Below are positions 47,113-55,515 of a stretch of DNA of 64,000 bases, one piece after another. A model generated the notes under the pieces. The model searched no databases and had not been told where the DNA came from. It saw only the letters and a list, made by a program, of their open reading frames with translations. Position 1 is the first letter of the stretch, and the number at the start of each line of letters is the position of its first letter. Source of the stretch: an uncultured Alphaproteobacteria bacterium (GTDB taxonomy: Bacteria; Pseudomonadota; Alphaproteobacteria; RF32; CAG-239); contig CAJTJB010000002.1 in the NCBI GenBank assembly GCA_910576955.1, positions 124,001 to 188,000 of the forward strand. Reading direction: 5' to 3'. The position numbers and the translations under genes are program-made.

Positions 47113-48624
47113 ATGAAATATTTACCGTTTGGCGTTTTGTTTGGGGCTATGTTGTGTGTGTATCCGGCTGCAGCCGAGTATACCTATAAAGAAGATGACA
47201 CCCGATTTATGAACGGCTCGCTTTATGATGTGAACGGTGACCCCGTGACCGGAATTTATGAGGAATATCACGAAAACAATGTTAAAAAAAGCCGGATGCC
47301 TTATGTTAACGGCGTGCTGAACGGTTTGGGTTCGCTTTATGACGAACGCGGCATTAAATCTGCGGATATGCCTTTTGTGGACGGCAAAGCCGAGGGTGTG
47401 GCGTTGGTTTATTATGCGGACGGCGCGTTGAAAGATAAAATTCCTTATAAAAACGGCAAAATTAACGGAATTATGCGGTCATATTATCCAAACGGCAATC
47501 TCAAGAGCAAAGTTACATATGATAATGATGTTCCAAACGGCGAAGCCAAAGAATATTATGAAGACGGTAAACTTAAAGAAACTTTTAATTATGCAGACGG
47601 GAAAAAAGACGGCAACGCCACGGTTTATTTTTATGACGGAAATGTGGCAGAAAAGGTGATATATAATAACGGTGAGATAACCGGCGAACGGATGGTTTAT
47701 TATAAAAGCGGACACCCGAAGTCGCGCATTCAATATGCGAACGGAAAGAAAAACGGCGTGATGCAGAACTATTATGAAGCGGGCGGTTTGGAGGCGTCTG
47801 TGCCGTATGTTAATGATGTTATTGAAGGCGAGGGTTCTTTTTATCAGGAGGACGGCAGTTTAAAATTAACCGTTACCTATAAAAACAATCTGCGCAACGG
47901 GATAGCAAAAGCTTATTATCCGAACGGCAAGGCGAAAATTGCGGTAAATTATCAAAATGATGTTAAAAACGGCGTGGAAACGGAATATTTTGAGAGCGGT
48001 GCCGTTAAAACGGAAATGCCGTATGTGGAGGGCGTGATTAACGGTATCGGGCGCGAATATGACGAGGTTGCCGGATTGCTTACGGAGATGACATACATTA
48101 ATGCTATTGCAAACGGTATTGCCAAGTTTTATGAAGACGGCAATGTTATGACGGAAGCGATGTATAAAGCCGGTAAAAAAGAGGGTGTGCAGAAAGATTT
48201 TGACAAAGCAGGACGCTTGGTTTCCGAGAGCACTTATGCCGGCGATGTGCTAAACGGCGAATACAAAGAGTTTTATGACAGCGGCAAAATAAAATCTACC
48301 GCCGCATACGTTAACGGCGTGTTGGACGGGCTGTCGCTGATATATGACGAGGAGGGCAACTTGTCATATGAAGTGCCGTATTTGAATAACCGCAAGGACG
48401 GCAAAGTCAAACGCTATTATCCGACTGGCGAGCTTATGGGCGAGGTGACCTATGAAAAGGGGCAAAAACACGGAATGCTCGATGCGTATAATCTGGATGG
48501 TTCGCTGATGGCAAAAGTGTTGTTTAATAAAGACGTGGCGATTAAAGGATACAGCCTTGACCACGGCAAACGCCCGCTGTTGATGACGCCCGAAGAGCTG
48601 CGGCTGATTAACGAGGCTTATTAA
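47113..48624 (+). CDS. Exported YwqK/MORN protein with about 18 repeats
   Basis: 503 residues with a signal peptide (about 1-21, ending AAAE) and about 18 units of 23-24 residues such as YYPNGNLKSKVTYDNDVPNGEAKE, forming one long beta-hairpin solenoid. It is related to the 6-repeat protein at 28186 but more diverged between its repeats, indicating older duplications. There is no membrane anchor or barrel, so it is periplasmic or secreted by another route. Neighbouring genes give no toxin partner. Confidence 0.85.
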   Translation: MKYLPFGVLFGAMLCVYPAAAEYTYKEDDTRFMNGSLYDVNGDPVTGIYEEYHENNVKKSRMPYVNGVLNGLGSLYDERGIKSADMPFVDGKAEGVALVYYADGALKDKIPYKNGKINGIMRSYYPNGNLKSKVTYDNDVPNGEAKEYYEDGKLKETFNYADGKKDGNATVYFYDGNVAEKVIYNNGEITGERMVYYKSGHPKSRIQYANGKKNGVMQNYYEAGGLEASVPYVNDVIEGEGSFYQEDGSLKLTVTYKNNLRNGIAKAYYPNGKAKIAVNYQNDVKNGVETEYFESGAVKTEMPYVEGVINGIGREYDEVAGLLTEMTYINAIANGIAKFYEDGNVMTEAMYKAGKKEGVQKDFDKAGRLVSESTYAGDVLNGEYKEFYDSGKIKSTAAYVNGVLDGLSLIYDEEGNLSYEVPYLNNRKDGKVKRYYPTGELMGEVTYEKGQKHGMLDAYNLDGSLMAKVLFNKDVAIKGYSLDHGKRPLLMTPEELRLINEAY

Positions 48625-48654
48625 TATAAAACTTTCTTTTACTATAACAGGGTA

Positions 48655-48660
48655 TTGACA
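48655..48660 (+). promoter_or_regulatory. Possible -35 element before the 48724 gene
   Basis: TTGACA is exact, but 17 nt downstream only TAGCGT is found. The arrangement TTG then TAGCGTTG about 20 nt later is similar to a Bacteroidota-type promoter (TAnnTTTG), but with a mismatch. Confidence 0.35.
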
Positions 48661-48723
48661 ATATTTAAATTGGGTGGTAGCGTTGCCGCGTTTTTAAATA
48701 TTACTGTAACTAAATCTGTTATT

Positions 48724-49293
48724 ATGTCTAAAAGGATTGTTAAAGAAACATCCCGTCAAGCAAAGGTTTCTGAAAGGCAGCCGGATGTTTGTGACGCCGG
48801 AGCGGCATTAAGCGTTTCGCAGTTGCAGGCACTTCGGGAAAACGGCAACAGAGCTGCTGTTAAAAATTATGTGGAAACGCATTATCTCGGTTCGGCAATG
48901 CAGGAATGGCTGATGCGAACAAGCGATACGGAACTGATTGCTGCTTATCTTAACAGCCATCAGAACTGCGGACTGTTTGAAGATGCCGAAGAGCTCCTGA
49001 TGTCGCTCAATAACAATAAGTTGCGAAAGATTTATCTGGAGCAGTGGCATTTGCGCCAAAGGAGCGTGATGCAATTGTTTGCGGAAAAAGAGTTTACTCT
49101 GTTGCGCAGATATATTGCCAAACATCCGGAAGAAAGCTTTTCGCGGACGATGGTGTTTCTGATGTTTGAGGCAGGGGATAAAAAACTTATTCGCCAATAT
49201 GCCCGCTTTCACCCCTCAATTTGGGAAGAGGAGCGTTATGCCGGCAAATTGCAGGAGTTTGGTTTAATCAGCCCTGTTTCGGCTATCCGTTAA
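48724..49293 (+). CDS. Helical protein of unknown function
   Basis: 189 residues from ATG at 48724. No Shine-Dalgarno; TAACTAAAT lies at 48707-48715. A TTG 69 nt earlier would add 23 residues. The product is all-alpha with repeated helix pairs (LSVSQLQALRENGNRAAVKNYVE, RTSDTELIAAYLNSHQNCGLFEDAEELLMSLNN, KEFTLLRRYIAKHPEE) of about 25-30 residues, a style also seen in the 550-residue protein at 33771. I do not recognise a family. Cytoplasmic. Confidence 0.7.
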   Translation: MSKRIVKETSRQAKVSERQPDVCDAGAALSVSQLQALRENGNRAAVKNYVETHYLGSAMQEWLMRTSDTELIAAYLNSHQNCGLFEDAEELLMSLNNNKLRKIYLEQWHLRQRSVMQLFAEKEFTLLRRYIAKHPEESFSRTMVFLMFEAGDKKLIRQYARFHPSIWEEERYAGKLQEFGLISPVSAIR

Positions 49294-49324
49294 AAAAAGC
49301 ACGCTGTTTAAGGCGTGCTTTTTG
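49292..49324. terminator. Bidirectional terminator before ugd
   Basis: AAGCACGC pairs with GCGTGCTT around TGTTTAAG, with an A-run before and T5 after, serving both convergent genes. Confidence 0.9.
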
Positions 49325-49325
49325 C

Positions 49326-50627
49326 TTATTTGCGCCCGAGGCTCTTGATTTCAAAACCCAATTCTTTGGCTTTGGTTATATCAAACACGTTACGAAAATC
49401 AGAAATTTGCGGACGTTTCATCAGGGTTTTGATTTTTTCAAGTTCTAATGACTTAAACTCTTGCCAGTCGGTCAAGACGGCTAAAGCATCCGCGCCGCCG
49501 ATAGCCTCATACGCCGAGTTGCAATAGGTTATCATATTGCCCAAAATCGCCTTGGTGTTTGGCATTGCTTCGGGGTCATAGAGCTTGATGTTGACATCGT
49601 GAGCGAGCATAATCTCGATAATCTGCAAAGCCGGAGATTCGCGGCAGTCGTCCGTTCCGCCTTTGAATGCTGAACCGAGCACGGCGATGGTCGGGTTTTT
49701 GATGTCGGCAACCATATCTAATATGCGTTTTGCCATATTGATTTTGCGGCGTTCGTTGCTTTTTATCGTGGTTTCAATCAGCGATAAGTCGACGCCGTTA
49801 AACTTGCCCATATATGCCATTGCATTCGTATCTTTTGGGAAACAAAAACCACCGTAGCCGGGACCGGGGACGAGGAATTTAGCGCCGATGCGGCTGTCTA
49901 ACCCCATACCTTTGGCAACTTCGTAAATATCCGCGCCCGAAGTTTCGCAAAAGTCTGCCATCTCGTTGATGTATTGTATCTTCATTGCCAAAAAGGCGTT
50001 TGAGGCGTATTTGATGGTTTCGGAAGACTGGCGGGAAACATAGAGAATCGTGCATTTGTTTTCAAATGGCTTATATAACTCGGCAATCAGGTTGCGGGCG
50101 CGTTCGGAATTTGCGCCGACAATGATTCTGTCCGGATTAAAGAAGTCGTGCACCGCAAAGCCCTCGCGCAGAAATTCCGGCAGGGAGATAACGTCAAAAT
50201 CGGCAGTGGGGTTTGTGCGGCGAATGATGTTTTCGACCGCGTCGCCGGTGTTGACCGGAACGGTAGATTTGACTGCGACAACGGTGTAGCCGTTCAGATG
50301 TTTGGCAAGCTCTTCGGCGGCGGCTTTGATATATTTCATATCCGCCTCTTTGGTTATCGGGTTTGGCGGCGTGCCAACGGCAATGAGAATTAAATCCGCA
50401 TTGGGGATGCTTTCGGCAAAGGAGGTCGAAAAGGCAAGCTTGCCGTTTTGTGTGTTTTTATAAAACAGCTCTTCCAGCCCCTCTTCAAAAATGGTGACTT
50501 TGCCGGCTTTCAGGGTGTTGATTTTTTTCTCGTCTATATCAAGGCAGATGATGTCGTTGCCCAGTTCGGCAAGCCCCACGCCGGTCGGAAGCCCGACATA
50601 GCCTGTGCCGATAACAGTTACTTTCAT
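49326..50627 (-). CDS. ugd: UDP-glucose 6-dehydrogenase
   Basis: Oxidises UDP-glucose to UDP-glucuronate with NAD+, feeding capsule or lipid glycans. 433 residues: Rossmann GTGYVG at 7-12, catalytic Cys in PGYGGFCFPKD near 255, and AFKGGTDDCRESPAL. Other UDP-sugar dehydrogenases share these motifs, so the exact substrate is inferred. AGAACTGC rather than a clean AGGAG precedes the start. Confidence 0.92.
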   Translation of the reverse strand: MKVTVIGTGYVGLPTGVGLAELGNDIICLDIDEKKINTLKAGKVTIFEEGLEELFYKNTQNGKLAFSTSFAESIPNADLILIAVGTPPNPITKEADMKYIKAAAEELAKHLNGYTVVAVKSTVPVNTGDAVENIIRRTNPTADFDVISLPEFLREGFAVHDFFNPDRIIVGANSERARNLIAELYKPFENKCTILYVSRQSSETIKYASNAFLAMKIQYINEMADFCETSGADIYEVAKGMGLDSRIGAKFLVPGPGYGGFCFPKDTNAMAYMGKFNGVDLSLIETTIKSNERRKINMAKRILDMVADIKNPTIAVLGSAFKGGTDDCRESPALQIIEIMLAHDVNIKLYDPEAMPNTKAILGNMITYCNSAYEAIGGADALAVLTDWQEFKSLELEKIKTLMKRPQISDFRNVFDITKAKELGFEIKSLGRK

Positions 50628-50808
50628 AGCAGTTCTCCCAGTTTATTTTATGGCGTTATGCTAGGAGATTTGTTTGTGTTTTGCAAGGCTATTTTCGGTT
50701 TTGTTTATAAATCTGTGGGGTTGTATATAAATATCCGTTGAAGTTTTGCAGGGGTGTGCTAAATATACTTTATAAATGGTTTGACAATATGATTTAAGGA
50801 GAAGGAAA

Positions 50809-51081
50809 TTGCGAAAAATTTTGTGTTTGGCAGCGATGTGCTTAATGGGTTTTAATGCCGGGGCGGCGGAAATCAATGCGGAAAATTTGGAACTGACGGC
50901 AGAGCAAAGCAAAAAACTTGCGGCAATGCAGGAACAATTGAAAGCGGAAATCCAGCCGATTTGGGAAGAAGTGGAAAGTGGGCGCAACCGCATTATTGAG
51001 ATTGAAAAGCAATATTTTCAAAACTTTTGGAATATGCTGACCGAAGAGCAAAAACAGAAGTTTGCTGATTTGCAAAGATAA
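50809..51081 (+). CDS. Small Spy/CpxP-like periplasmic protein
   Basis: 90 residues with a TTG start at 50809, justified by AAGGAGAAGGAAA immediately upstream and by the signal peptide it exposes (RKILCLAAMCLMGFNAGAA). The mature ~70 residues are helical and carry LTAEQ and LTEEQ motifs in the positions typical of Spy/CpxP proteins (LTxxQ), which chaperone misfolded envelope proteins. It is shorter than Spy. Confidence 0.7.
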   Translation: MRKILCLAAMCLMGFNAGAAEINAENLELTAEQSKKLAAMQEQLKAEIQPIWEEVESGRNRIIEIEKQYFQNFWNMLTEEQKQKFADLQR

Positions 51082-51142
51082 GCGGCAATTACCGGCAAAA
51101 CAGCTTATACGGTGAATTGAGAAGATTCTTTTGATGATTTAA

Positions 51143-51169
51143 AGGTGCTTAATTGAGCATCTTTTTTTG
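51143..51169 (+). terminator. Terminator after Spy-like gene
   Basis: AGGTGCTT/GAGCATCT stem with loop AATT followed by T7. Confidence 0.75.
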
Positions 51170-51189
51170 TGTGTTTGCTCAAAAAATAC

Positions 51190-51278
51190 GTACCTTTTTT
51201 TATAGCAACTGTCAAGAAAAATTAATGACGTAAAATCAAGGCGCTATCTGCCGGTTAAAATGTCATAAAAAAAGGTAC
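51190..51278. repeat. 14-bp inverted repeat before ankyrin gene
   Basis: GTACCTTTTTTTAT (51190-51203) and ATAAAAAAAGGTAC (51265-51278) are perfect inverted copies 61 bp apart. The right copy overlaps TACAAT (51276-51281), a possible -10 for the ankyrin gene. Confidence 0.7.
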
Positions 51279-51314
51279 AATATTTTTAGTCAATAAAAAA
51301 TTACGGAGGCTAAA

Positions 51315-51806
51315 ATGACTGATAAAGAGCAAGAAATGCTGGATAAACAATTGTTGGATACAGTTATAAACGGCGGAACAACAGAAGAAGTAGAGCAGCT
51401 GATTAAAAAAGGTGCGAATGTTAATGTTAAAGATTCAGATGGCGTATCGCCGTTAGCGTATGCTATGCATCATGGAACAGCCGAGCAGGTGAAAATGTTG
51501 GTAGATGCCGGTGCTGATGTTCATGCAACCGATAAATTTGGACTAATGCCTTTAGATTATGCAACTGATATGGAAAAAGTGGAAATTTTAAGACAAGCTG
51601 GCGCCGGCAAATTAAATTCTGCAGGCAGAGATAATGTTGCAGCGGATATGCATAAGCAGCGCACGGTTCACGATTACCAAGCTAAAAATTCGGAAGGGCA
51701 GGCGTCGCAAGCCCCTAAAGAAGAAATCGCCAAACCTGTTAAGGAAAACAAAGGAAAAGCTGTCGAGTTTGATATGAATAAAATGCCGGTAAGAGATGGC
51801 AGATAG
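51315..51806 (+). CDS. Small ankyrin-repeat protein
   Basis: 163 residues with ACGGAGG upstream. No signal peptide. About three ankyrin units (LLDTVINGGTTEEVEQLIKKGANV, DGVSPLAYAMHHGTAEQVKMLVDAGADV, FGLMPLDYATDMEKVEILRQAGAG), followed by a disordered lysine/glutamate-rich tail of ~55 residues. Ankyrin repeats bind proteins; the partner is unknown. Convergent with dnaK across a bidirectional terminator. Confidence 0.85.
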   Translation: MTDKEQEMLDKQLLDTVINGGTTEEVEQLIKKGANVNVKDSDGVSPLAYAMHHGTAEQVKMLVDAGADVHATDKFGLMPLDYATDMEKVEILRQAGAGKLNSAGRDNVAADMHKQRTVHDYQAKNSEGQASQAPKEEIAKPVKENKGKAVEFDMNKMPVRDGR

Positions 51807-51823
51807 CTTAAATTCAGATATTA

Positions 51824-51856
51824 AAAAAGCCCCGCTGTTTAAGGCGGGGCTTTGAG
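51824..51856. terminator. Bidirectional terminator before dnaK
   Basis: AAAGCCCCGC pairs with GCGGGGCTTT around TGTTTAAG, the same loop as the terminator at 49292. Confidence 0.9.
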
Positions 51857-51868
51857 GTTGAAGAATTG

Positions 51869-53791
51869 TTATTTAACTTCTTCAAAGTCAGCGTCTACGA
51901 CGTTGTCGTCTTTTTTGGTTTCTGCTTCCGGTGCGCCTTGTTCGGCTCCTTGAGCAGCAGCGCCGGCGTCTGCACCTTGCGCTTTATACATTGCTTCGCC
52001 GAGTTTCATTGAGGCTTGCATTAAAGCGTCAGTCTTTTCCTTAATGGCAGCAGCGTCTTCGCCTTCCATAACGCCTTTAAGAGCGGTGATGGCGGACTCA
52101 ATCGCGTCTTTATCTGCCGAAGAAACTTTATCGGAGTTTTCTTTCAAAGTTTTTTCGGTGGTGTGGATTAAGCCTTCAGCTTGGTTTTTAGCCTCAACAA
52201 GTTCTTTCTTCTTCTTGTCGGCCTCTGCGTTTGCCTCGGCGTCTTTAACCATCTTTTCGATGTCTGCGTCAGACAAGCCGCCGGAAGCCTGAATGCGGAT
52301 AGCCTGCTCTTTGTTGGTTGCCTTATCTTTAGCGGAAACGTTTACAATGCCGTTGGCGTCAATATCAAAGGTAACTTCAATCTGCGGCATACCGCGCGGT
52401 GCAGGCGGAATGCCTACCAAGTCAAACTGACCGAGCAATTTGTTGTGTGCGGCAATTTCACGCTCACCCTGGAAAACGCGAATCGTTACGGCTGTTTGTC
52501 CGTCCTCTGCGGTTGAGAATACCTGTGATTTGCGGGTCGGGATGGTGGTGTTGCGGTCAATCAAGCGAGTGAACACGCCGCCCAAGGTTTCAATACCTAA
52601 AGAAAGCGGGGTAACATCAAGCAGCAAAACGTCTTTAACATCGCCCATTAACACGCCGCCCTGAATGGCTGCGCCCACAGCAACAACCTCATCCGGGTTA
52701 ACGCCTTTGTGCGGTTCTTTGCCGAAAATTTCTTTAACCTTTTCCTGTACTTTCGGCATACGGGTCATACCGCCAACGAGGATTACTTCGCTGATGTCCG
52801 ACGGGTTAACGCCGGCATCTGCCATAGCTTTTTTGCAAGGCTCAACGGTGCGCTCAATCAAGTCTTCCACGATAGATTCCAGTTTTGCACGGGTTAATTT
52901 GATGTTCAGGTGCTTCGGAATCGGGGTGCCGGTGCTCATATCTGCGGTAATAAACGGCAGGTTGATTTCGGTCTGGGTTGCGGAAGAAAGCTCGATTTTG
53001 GCTTTTTCAGCAGCTTCTTTTAAGCGTTGCAGTGCCAAACGGTCTGCCTTAAGGTCGATATTGTTTTCTTTTTTGAACTCGTCTGCAAGATAGTTTACAA
53101 GGCGTTGGTCGAAGTCTTCACCACCCAAGAACGTATCGCCGTTTGTGGATTTAACTTCGAAAACGCCGTCGCCGATTTCCAAAATGGAAATATCGAATGT
53201 GCCGCCGCCGAGGTCATATACGGCAATCGTGCCGGAGGCTTTTTTATCCATACCGTAAGCAAGGGCTGCGGCTGTCGGCTCGTTGATGATACGCAAAACT
53301 TCCAAGCCCGCAATCTTACCGGCGTCTTTGGTTGCCTGACGTTGGGAGTCATTAAAGTATGCCGGAACGGTAATTACAGTTTTTTCGATTTTTTCGCCGA
53401 GATAGCTTTCCGCAAATTCTTTAATCTTTTGCAAAACGATGGCAGAAATTTGGGACGGAGCGTATTTTGTGCCTTTAACGTCTACCCATGCGTCGCCATT
53501 GTCGCCGGCAACGATTTTGAACGGAACAAGGTTTTTATCTTTTTCAACTTCAGGCGAATCAAAACGGCGTCCGATTAAACGTTTGATGGCAAACAAGGTG
53601 TTTTCCGGATTGGTAACGGCCTGACGCTTTGCCGGATAGCCGACCAAGCGGTCCGTATCCGTAAACGCAACCATTGAAGGGGTTGTTCTTGCCCCTTCGG
53701 AGTTTTCAAGCACTTTTGCCTCTCCGCCTTCCATAATCGCAAAGCAGGAGTTGGTTGTACCCAAGTCGATACCTAATACTTTATTGCTCAT
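51869..53791 (-). CDS. dnaK: Chaperone DnaK (Hsp70)
   Basis: 640-residue Hsp70. [42 protein letters not shown] ATPase motifs (here [20 protein letters not shown]), [14 protein letters not shown] [13 protein letters not shown], and a C-terminal alanine/glutamine-rich lid ending [11 protein letters not shown], the usual DnaK end. AAAAAGGATTT precedes the start. dnaJ and grpE are not adjacent. Confidence 0.99.
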   Translation of the reverse strand: MSNKVLGIDLGTTNSCFAIMEGGEAKVLENSEGARTTPSMVAFTDTDRLVGYPAKRQAVTNPENTLFAIKRLIGRRFDSPEVEKDKNLVPFKIVAGDNGDAWVDVKGTKYAPSQISAIVLQKIKEFAESYLGEKIEKTVITVPAYFNDSQRQATKDAGKIAGLEVLRIINEPTAAALAYGMDKKASGTIAVYDLGGGTFDISILEIGDGVFEVKSTNGDTFLGGEDFDQRLVNYLADEFKKENNIDLKADRLALQRLKEAAEKAKIELSSATQTEINLPFITADMSTGTPIPKHLNIKLTRAKLESIVEDLIERTVEPCKKAMADAGVNPSDISEVILVGGMTRMPKVQEKVKEIFGKEPHKGVNPDEVVAVGAAIQGGVLMGDVKDVLLLDVTPLSLGIETLGGVFTRLIDRNTTIPTRKSQVFSTAEDGQTAVTIRVFQGEREIAAHNKLLGQFDLVGIPPAPRGMPQIEVTFDIDANGIVNVSAKDKATNKEQAIRIQASGGLSDADIEKMVKDAEANAEADKKKKELVEAKNQAEGLIHTTEKTLKENSDKVSSADKDAIESAITALKGVMEGEDAAAIKEKTDALMQASMKLGEAMYKAQGADAGAAAQGAEQGAPEAETKKDDNVVDADFEEVK

Positions 53792-53832
53792 TTCATAAAT
53801 CCTTTTTAATATTACAAAATCTTTCTGTTACC

Positions 53833-53863
53833 TTATATAGGGAGCAGTTTTTGCCACGGCAAT
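53833..53863 (-). promoter_or_regulatory. Possible heat-shock promoter of dnaK
   Basis: On the minus strand TTGCCG is followed after 13-14 nt by CCCTATATA, similar to the alphaproteobacterial sigma-32 -10 (CYTATnT). The -35 lacks the leading C, so support is modest. Confidence 0.4.
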
Positions 53864-53916
53864 AGTTTTGGGCAGAAAAAATGATTTTTTTATAAAAAAA
53901 TGTTTTGACAAAGTTC

Positions 53917-53944
53917 TTGACAAAATAAAATTTTCAGGTATATT
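53917..53944 (+). promoter_or_regulatory. Promoter of the flotillin gene
   Basis: TTGACA (53917-53922), 16-nt spacer, TATATT (53939-53944). The leader is ~35 nt and has no Shine-Dalgarno; AACTTAATT lies at 53968-53976. Confidence 0.7.
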
Positions 53945-53985
53945 ACATACGATATTTTATTTTTATTAACTTAATTTTTCTGTTT

Positions 53986-55458
53986 ATGGAACAAGTTTTG
54001 AATTATTTACCATGGGTCGGCGTTGCTGCTCTGGTAATCGTGGTGATTTGCATCATCAAATGGGTGCTTAATCTGCGCCGTGTTGTCAAACCCTCTGAAG
54101 TGCACGTTGTGCGCCGCGGAAAAGTGACGGAAATTTACGGTAACGTAAAGCCGGTTGTTTCCGCCGCTGAAGGTGATACGGGAGGGATTCCTCAAGCTGA
54201 TGAATCGGCAGGAAACGTCTACTATCATATTCCGGCGTGGGTTCCCGTCTGGGGTGTGGAGGTGCAGATTTTGCCGTTGCACAACTTCTCGGTTGACCTT
54301 GACGGTTATGAGGCATACGACAAAGACAAGCTGCCTTTTGTGGTGGATGTGACCGCGTTCTTCCGCATTGCGGACTATCGTCAGGCTGCCTCGCGTATTG
54401 AAGACAACGATACGCTGGAGGAACATCTGACCAAAATCGTGCAGGGTGCGGTTCGTACTATCCTTGCGCAGGATATCTTGGATGAGATTATGACCAAGCG
54501 TTCGGTTTACGGTGAGCAATTCACCAAAGAGGTTTCGGCTAACCTCAAGGAATGGGGTATCGTTCCCGTGAAGAGCGTTGAGCTCATGGATATCCGTGAC
54601 AAAGATGGCGAGAAAGTCATCTCCAATATAATGGAGAAGAAAAAATCCGCTATTGATATGGAAAGCCGCAAAGAGGTCGCCAAAAACAAACAGGAGGCCG
54701 AAACTGCGGAACTGGAAGCCCAGCAGGCTGTTGATGTTCGCCGCGAAGAAAAAGAACAGGCTGTCGGCGAACGCAAAGCCGAACGCGAGAAAGCGGTCGG
54801 CATTGCTAACGAATTATCCAGACAACAGGTGCAGGAACAGGCCAAGATAACCAAAGAAAAAGAAATGGAGGTTACCAAGGTCGGCACTATCCGTCAGGCG
54901 GAGATTGATAAGGACAAGAAAATCGTCGATGCCAATGCCGATAAAGAGAGCGAAACCATCAAGGCGGATGCTCAAGTTCTTGTTGCCGAACGCCGCAAAA
55001 CCGAAGCCGAGCACACGGCTCAGGCTGAATATGTGAAGAAGACCAAGGAATCTGAAGCCCAGCTGGTGGCTGCGAAAAACGAAGCTGCCGGTATCCAAGC
55101 CAAAGGCGAGGCCGAGGCTGCGGCTAAAGAAAAAGCCGGTCTTGCTGAAGTTCAGCCGCAGATTACCCTCGCTAAAGAAATCGGTGAGAATCAAGGTTAT
55201 CAAACCTATCTTATCGAAATCAAAAAGGTCGAAGCCAGTCAGGCTGTCGGCGTTGAACAGGCCAAAAACCTCGGCAATGCACAAATCAAGATTATCGCCA
55301 ATGCCGGCGGTGATATTGCCGGCGGCGTAAGCTCGGCGATGGATTTGTTTTCGGCTAAAGGCGGGCAGGCCCTCGGCAGTATGCTTGAGGCTCTTGCCGG
55401 AACAGAAGCCGGACAGCAGCTGTTAGGCAAAATTCTGCCTTCGGATAACAAGAAGTAA
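53986..55458 (+). CDS. Flotillin-like SPFH membrane protein
   Basis: 490 residues: an N-terminal membrane helix (about 9-27, VGVAALVIVVICIIKWVLNL), the SPFH/Band 7 domain (about 30-220, VKPSEVHVVRRGKVTEIYG, DVTAFFRIADYRQAASRIED), a long alanine/glutamate/lysine coiled coil (about 225-400) and a glycine-rich C-terminal segment. Flotillins scaffold membrane microdomains. No Shine-Dalgarno, own promoter and terminator, and GC-rich codon choice (many GCC, CGC, AAG) unlike nearby genes, which suggests an acquired gene. The usual NfeD partner is absent. Confidence 0.88.
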   Translation: MEQVLNYLPWVGVAALVIVVICIIKWVLNLRRVVKPSEVHVVRRGKVTEIYGNVKPVVSAAEGDTGGIPQADESAGNVYYHIPAWVPVWGVEVQILPLHNFSVDLDGYEAYDKDKLPFVVDVTAFFRIADYRQAASRIEDNDTLEEHLTKIVQGAVRTILAQDILDEIMTKRSVYGEQFTKEVSANLKEWGIVPVKSVELMDIRDKDGEKVISNIMEKKKSAIDMESRKEVAKNKQEAETAELEAQQAVDVRREEKEQAVGERKAEREKAVGIANELSRQQVQEQAKITKEKEMEVTKVGTIRQAEIDKDKKIVDANADKESETIKADAQVLVAERRKTEAEHTAQAEYVKKTKESEAQLVAAKNEAAGIQAKGEAEAAAKEKAGLAEVQPQITLAKEIGENQGYQTYLIEIKKVEASQAVGVEQAKNLGNAQIKIIANAGGDIAGGVSSAMDLFSAKGGQALGSMLEALAGTEAGQQLLGKILPSDNKK

Positions 55459-55477
55459 AAACTCATTCCACTCTTAA

Positions 55478-55510
55478 AGAAAGAGCGCTCCGTTTGGGGC
55501 GCTCTTTTGC
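55478..55510. terminator. Bidirectional terminator between flotillin gene and metK
   Basis: AAGAGCGC (55481-55488) pairs with GCGCTCTT (55499-55506), with an inner CC/GG pair, A-run and T-run on the two sides. Confidence 0.9.
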
Positions 55511-55515
55511 GTTTT

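Noticed and set aside
47160..48560. DNA repeats as a CRISPR-like array
   Set aside because: The periodicity (~70 nt) comes from protein repeats of the MORN type; nucleotide identity between units is low and there are no spacers.
49292..51856. Terminators at 49292 and 51824 as a mobile repeat
   Set aside because: They share only the loop TGTTTAAG and the stem layout; flanks differ, so a common terminator style is enough to explain them.
51315..53791. Toxin-antitoxin pair formed by the ankyrin gene and a neighbour
   Set aside because: The neighbour is dnaK on the opposite strand across a terminator; no toxin-like gene is close.
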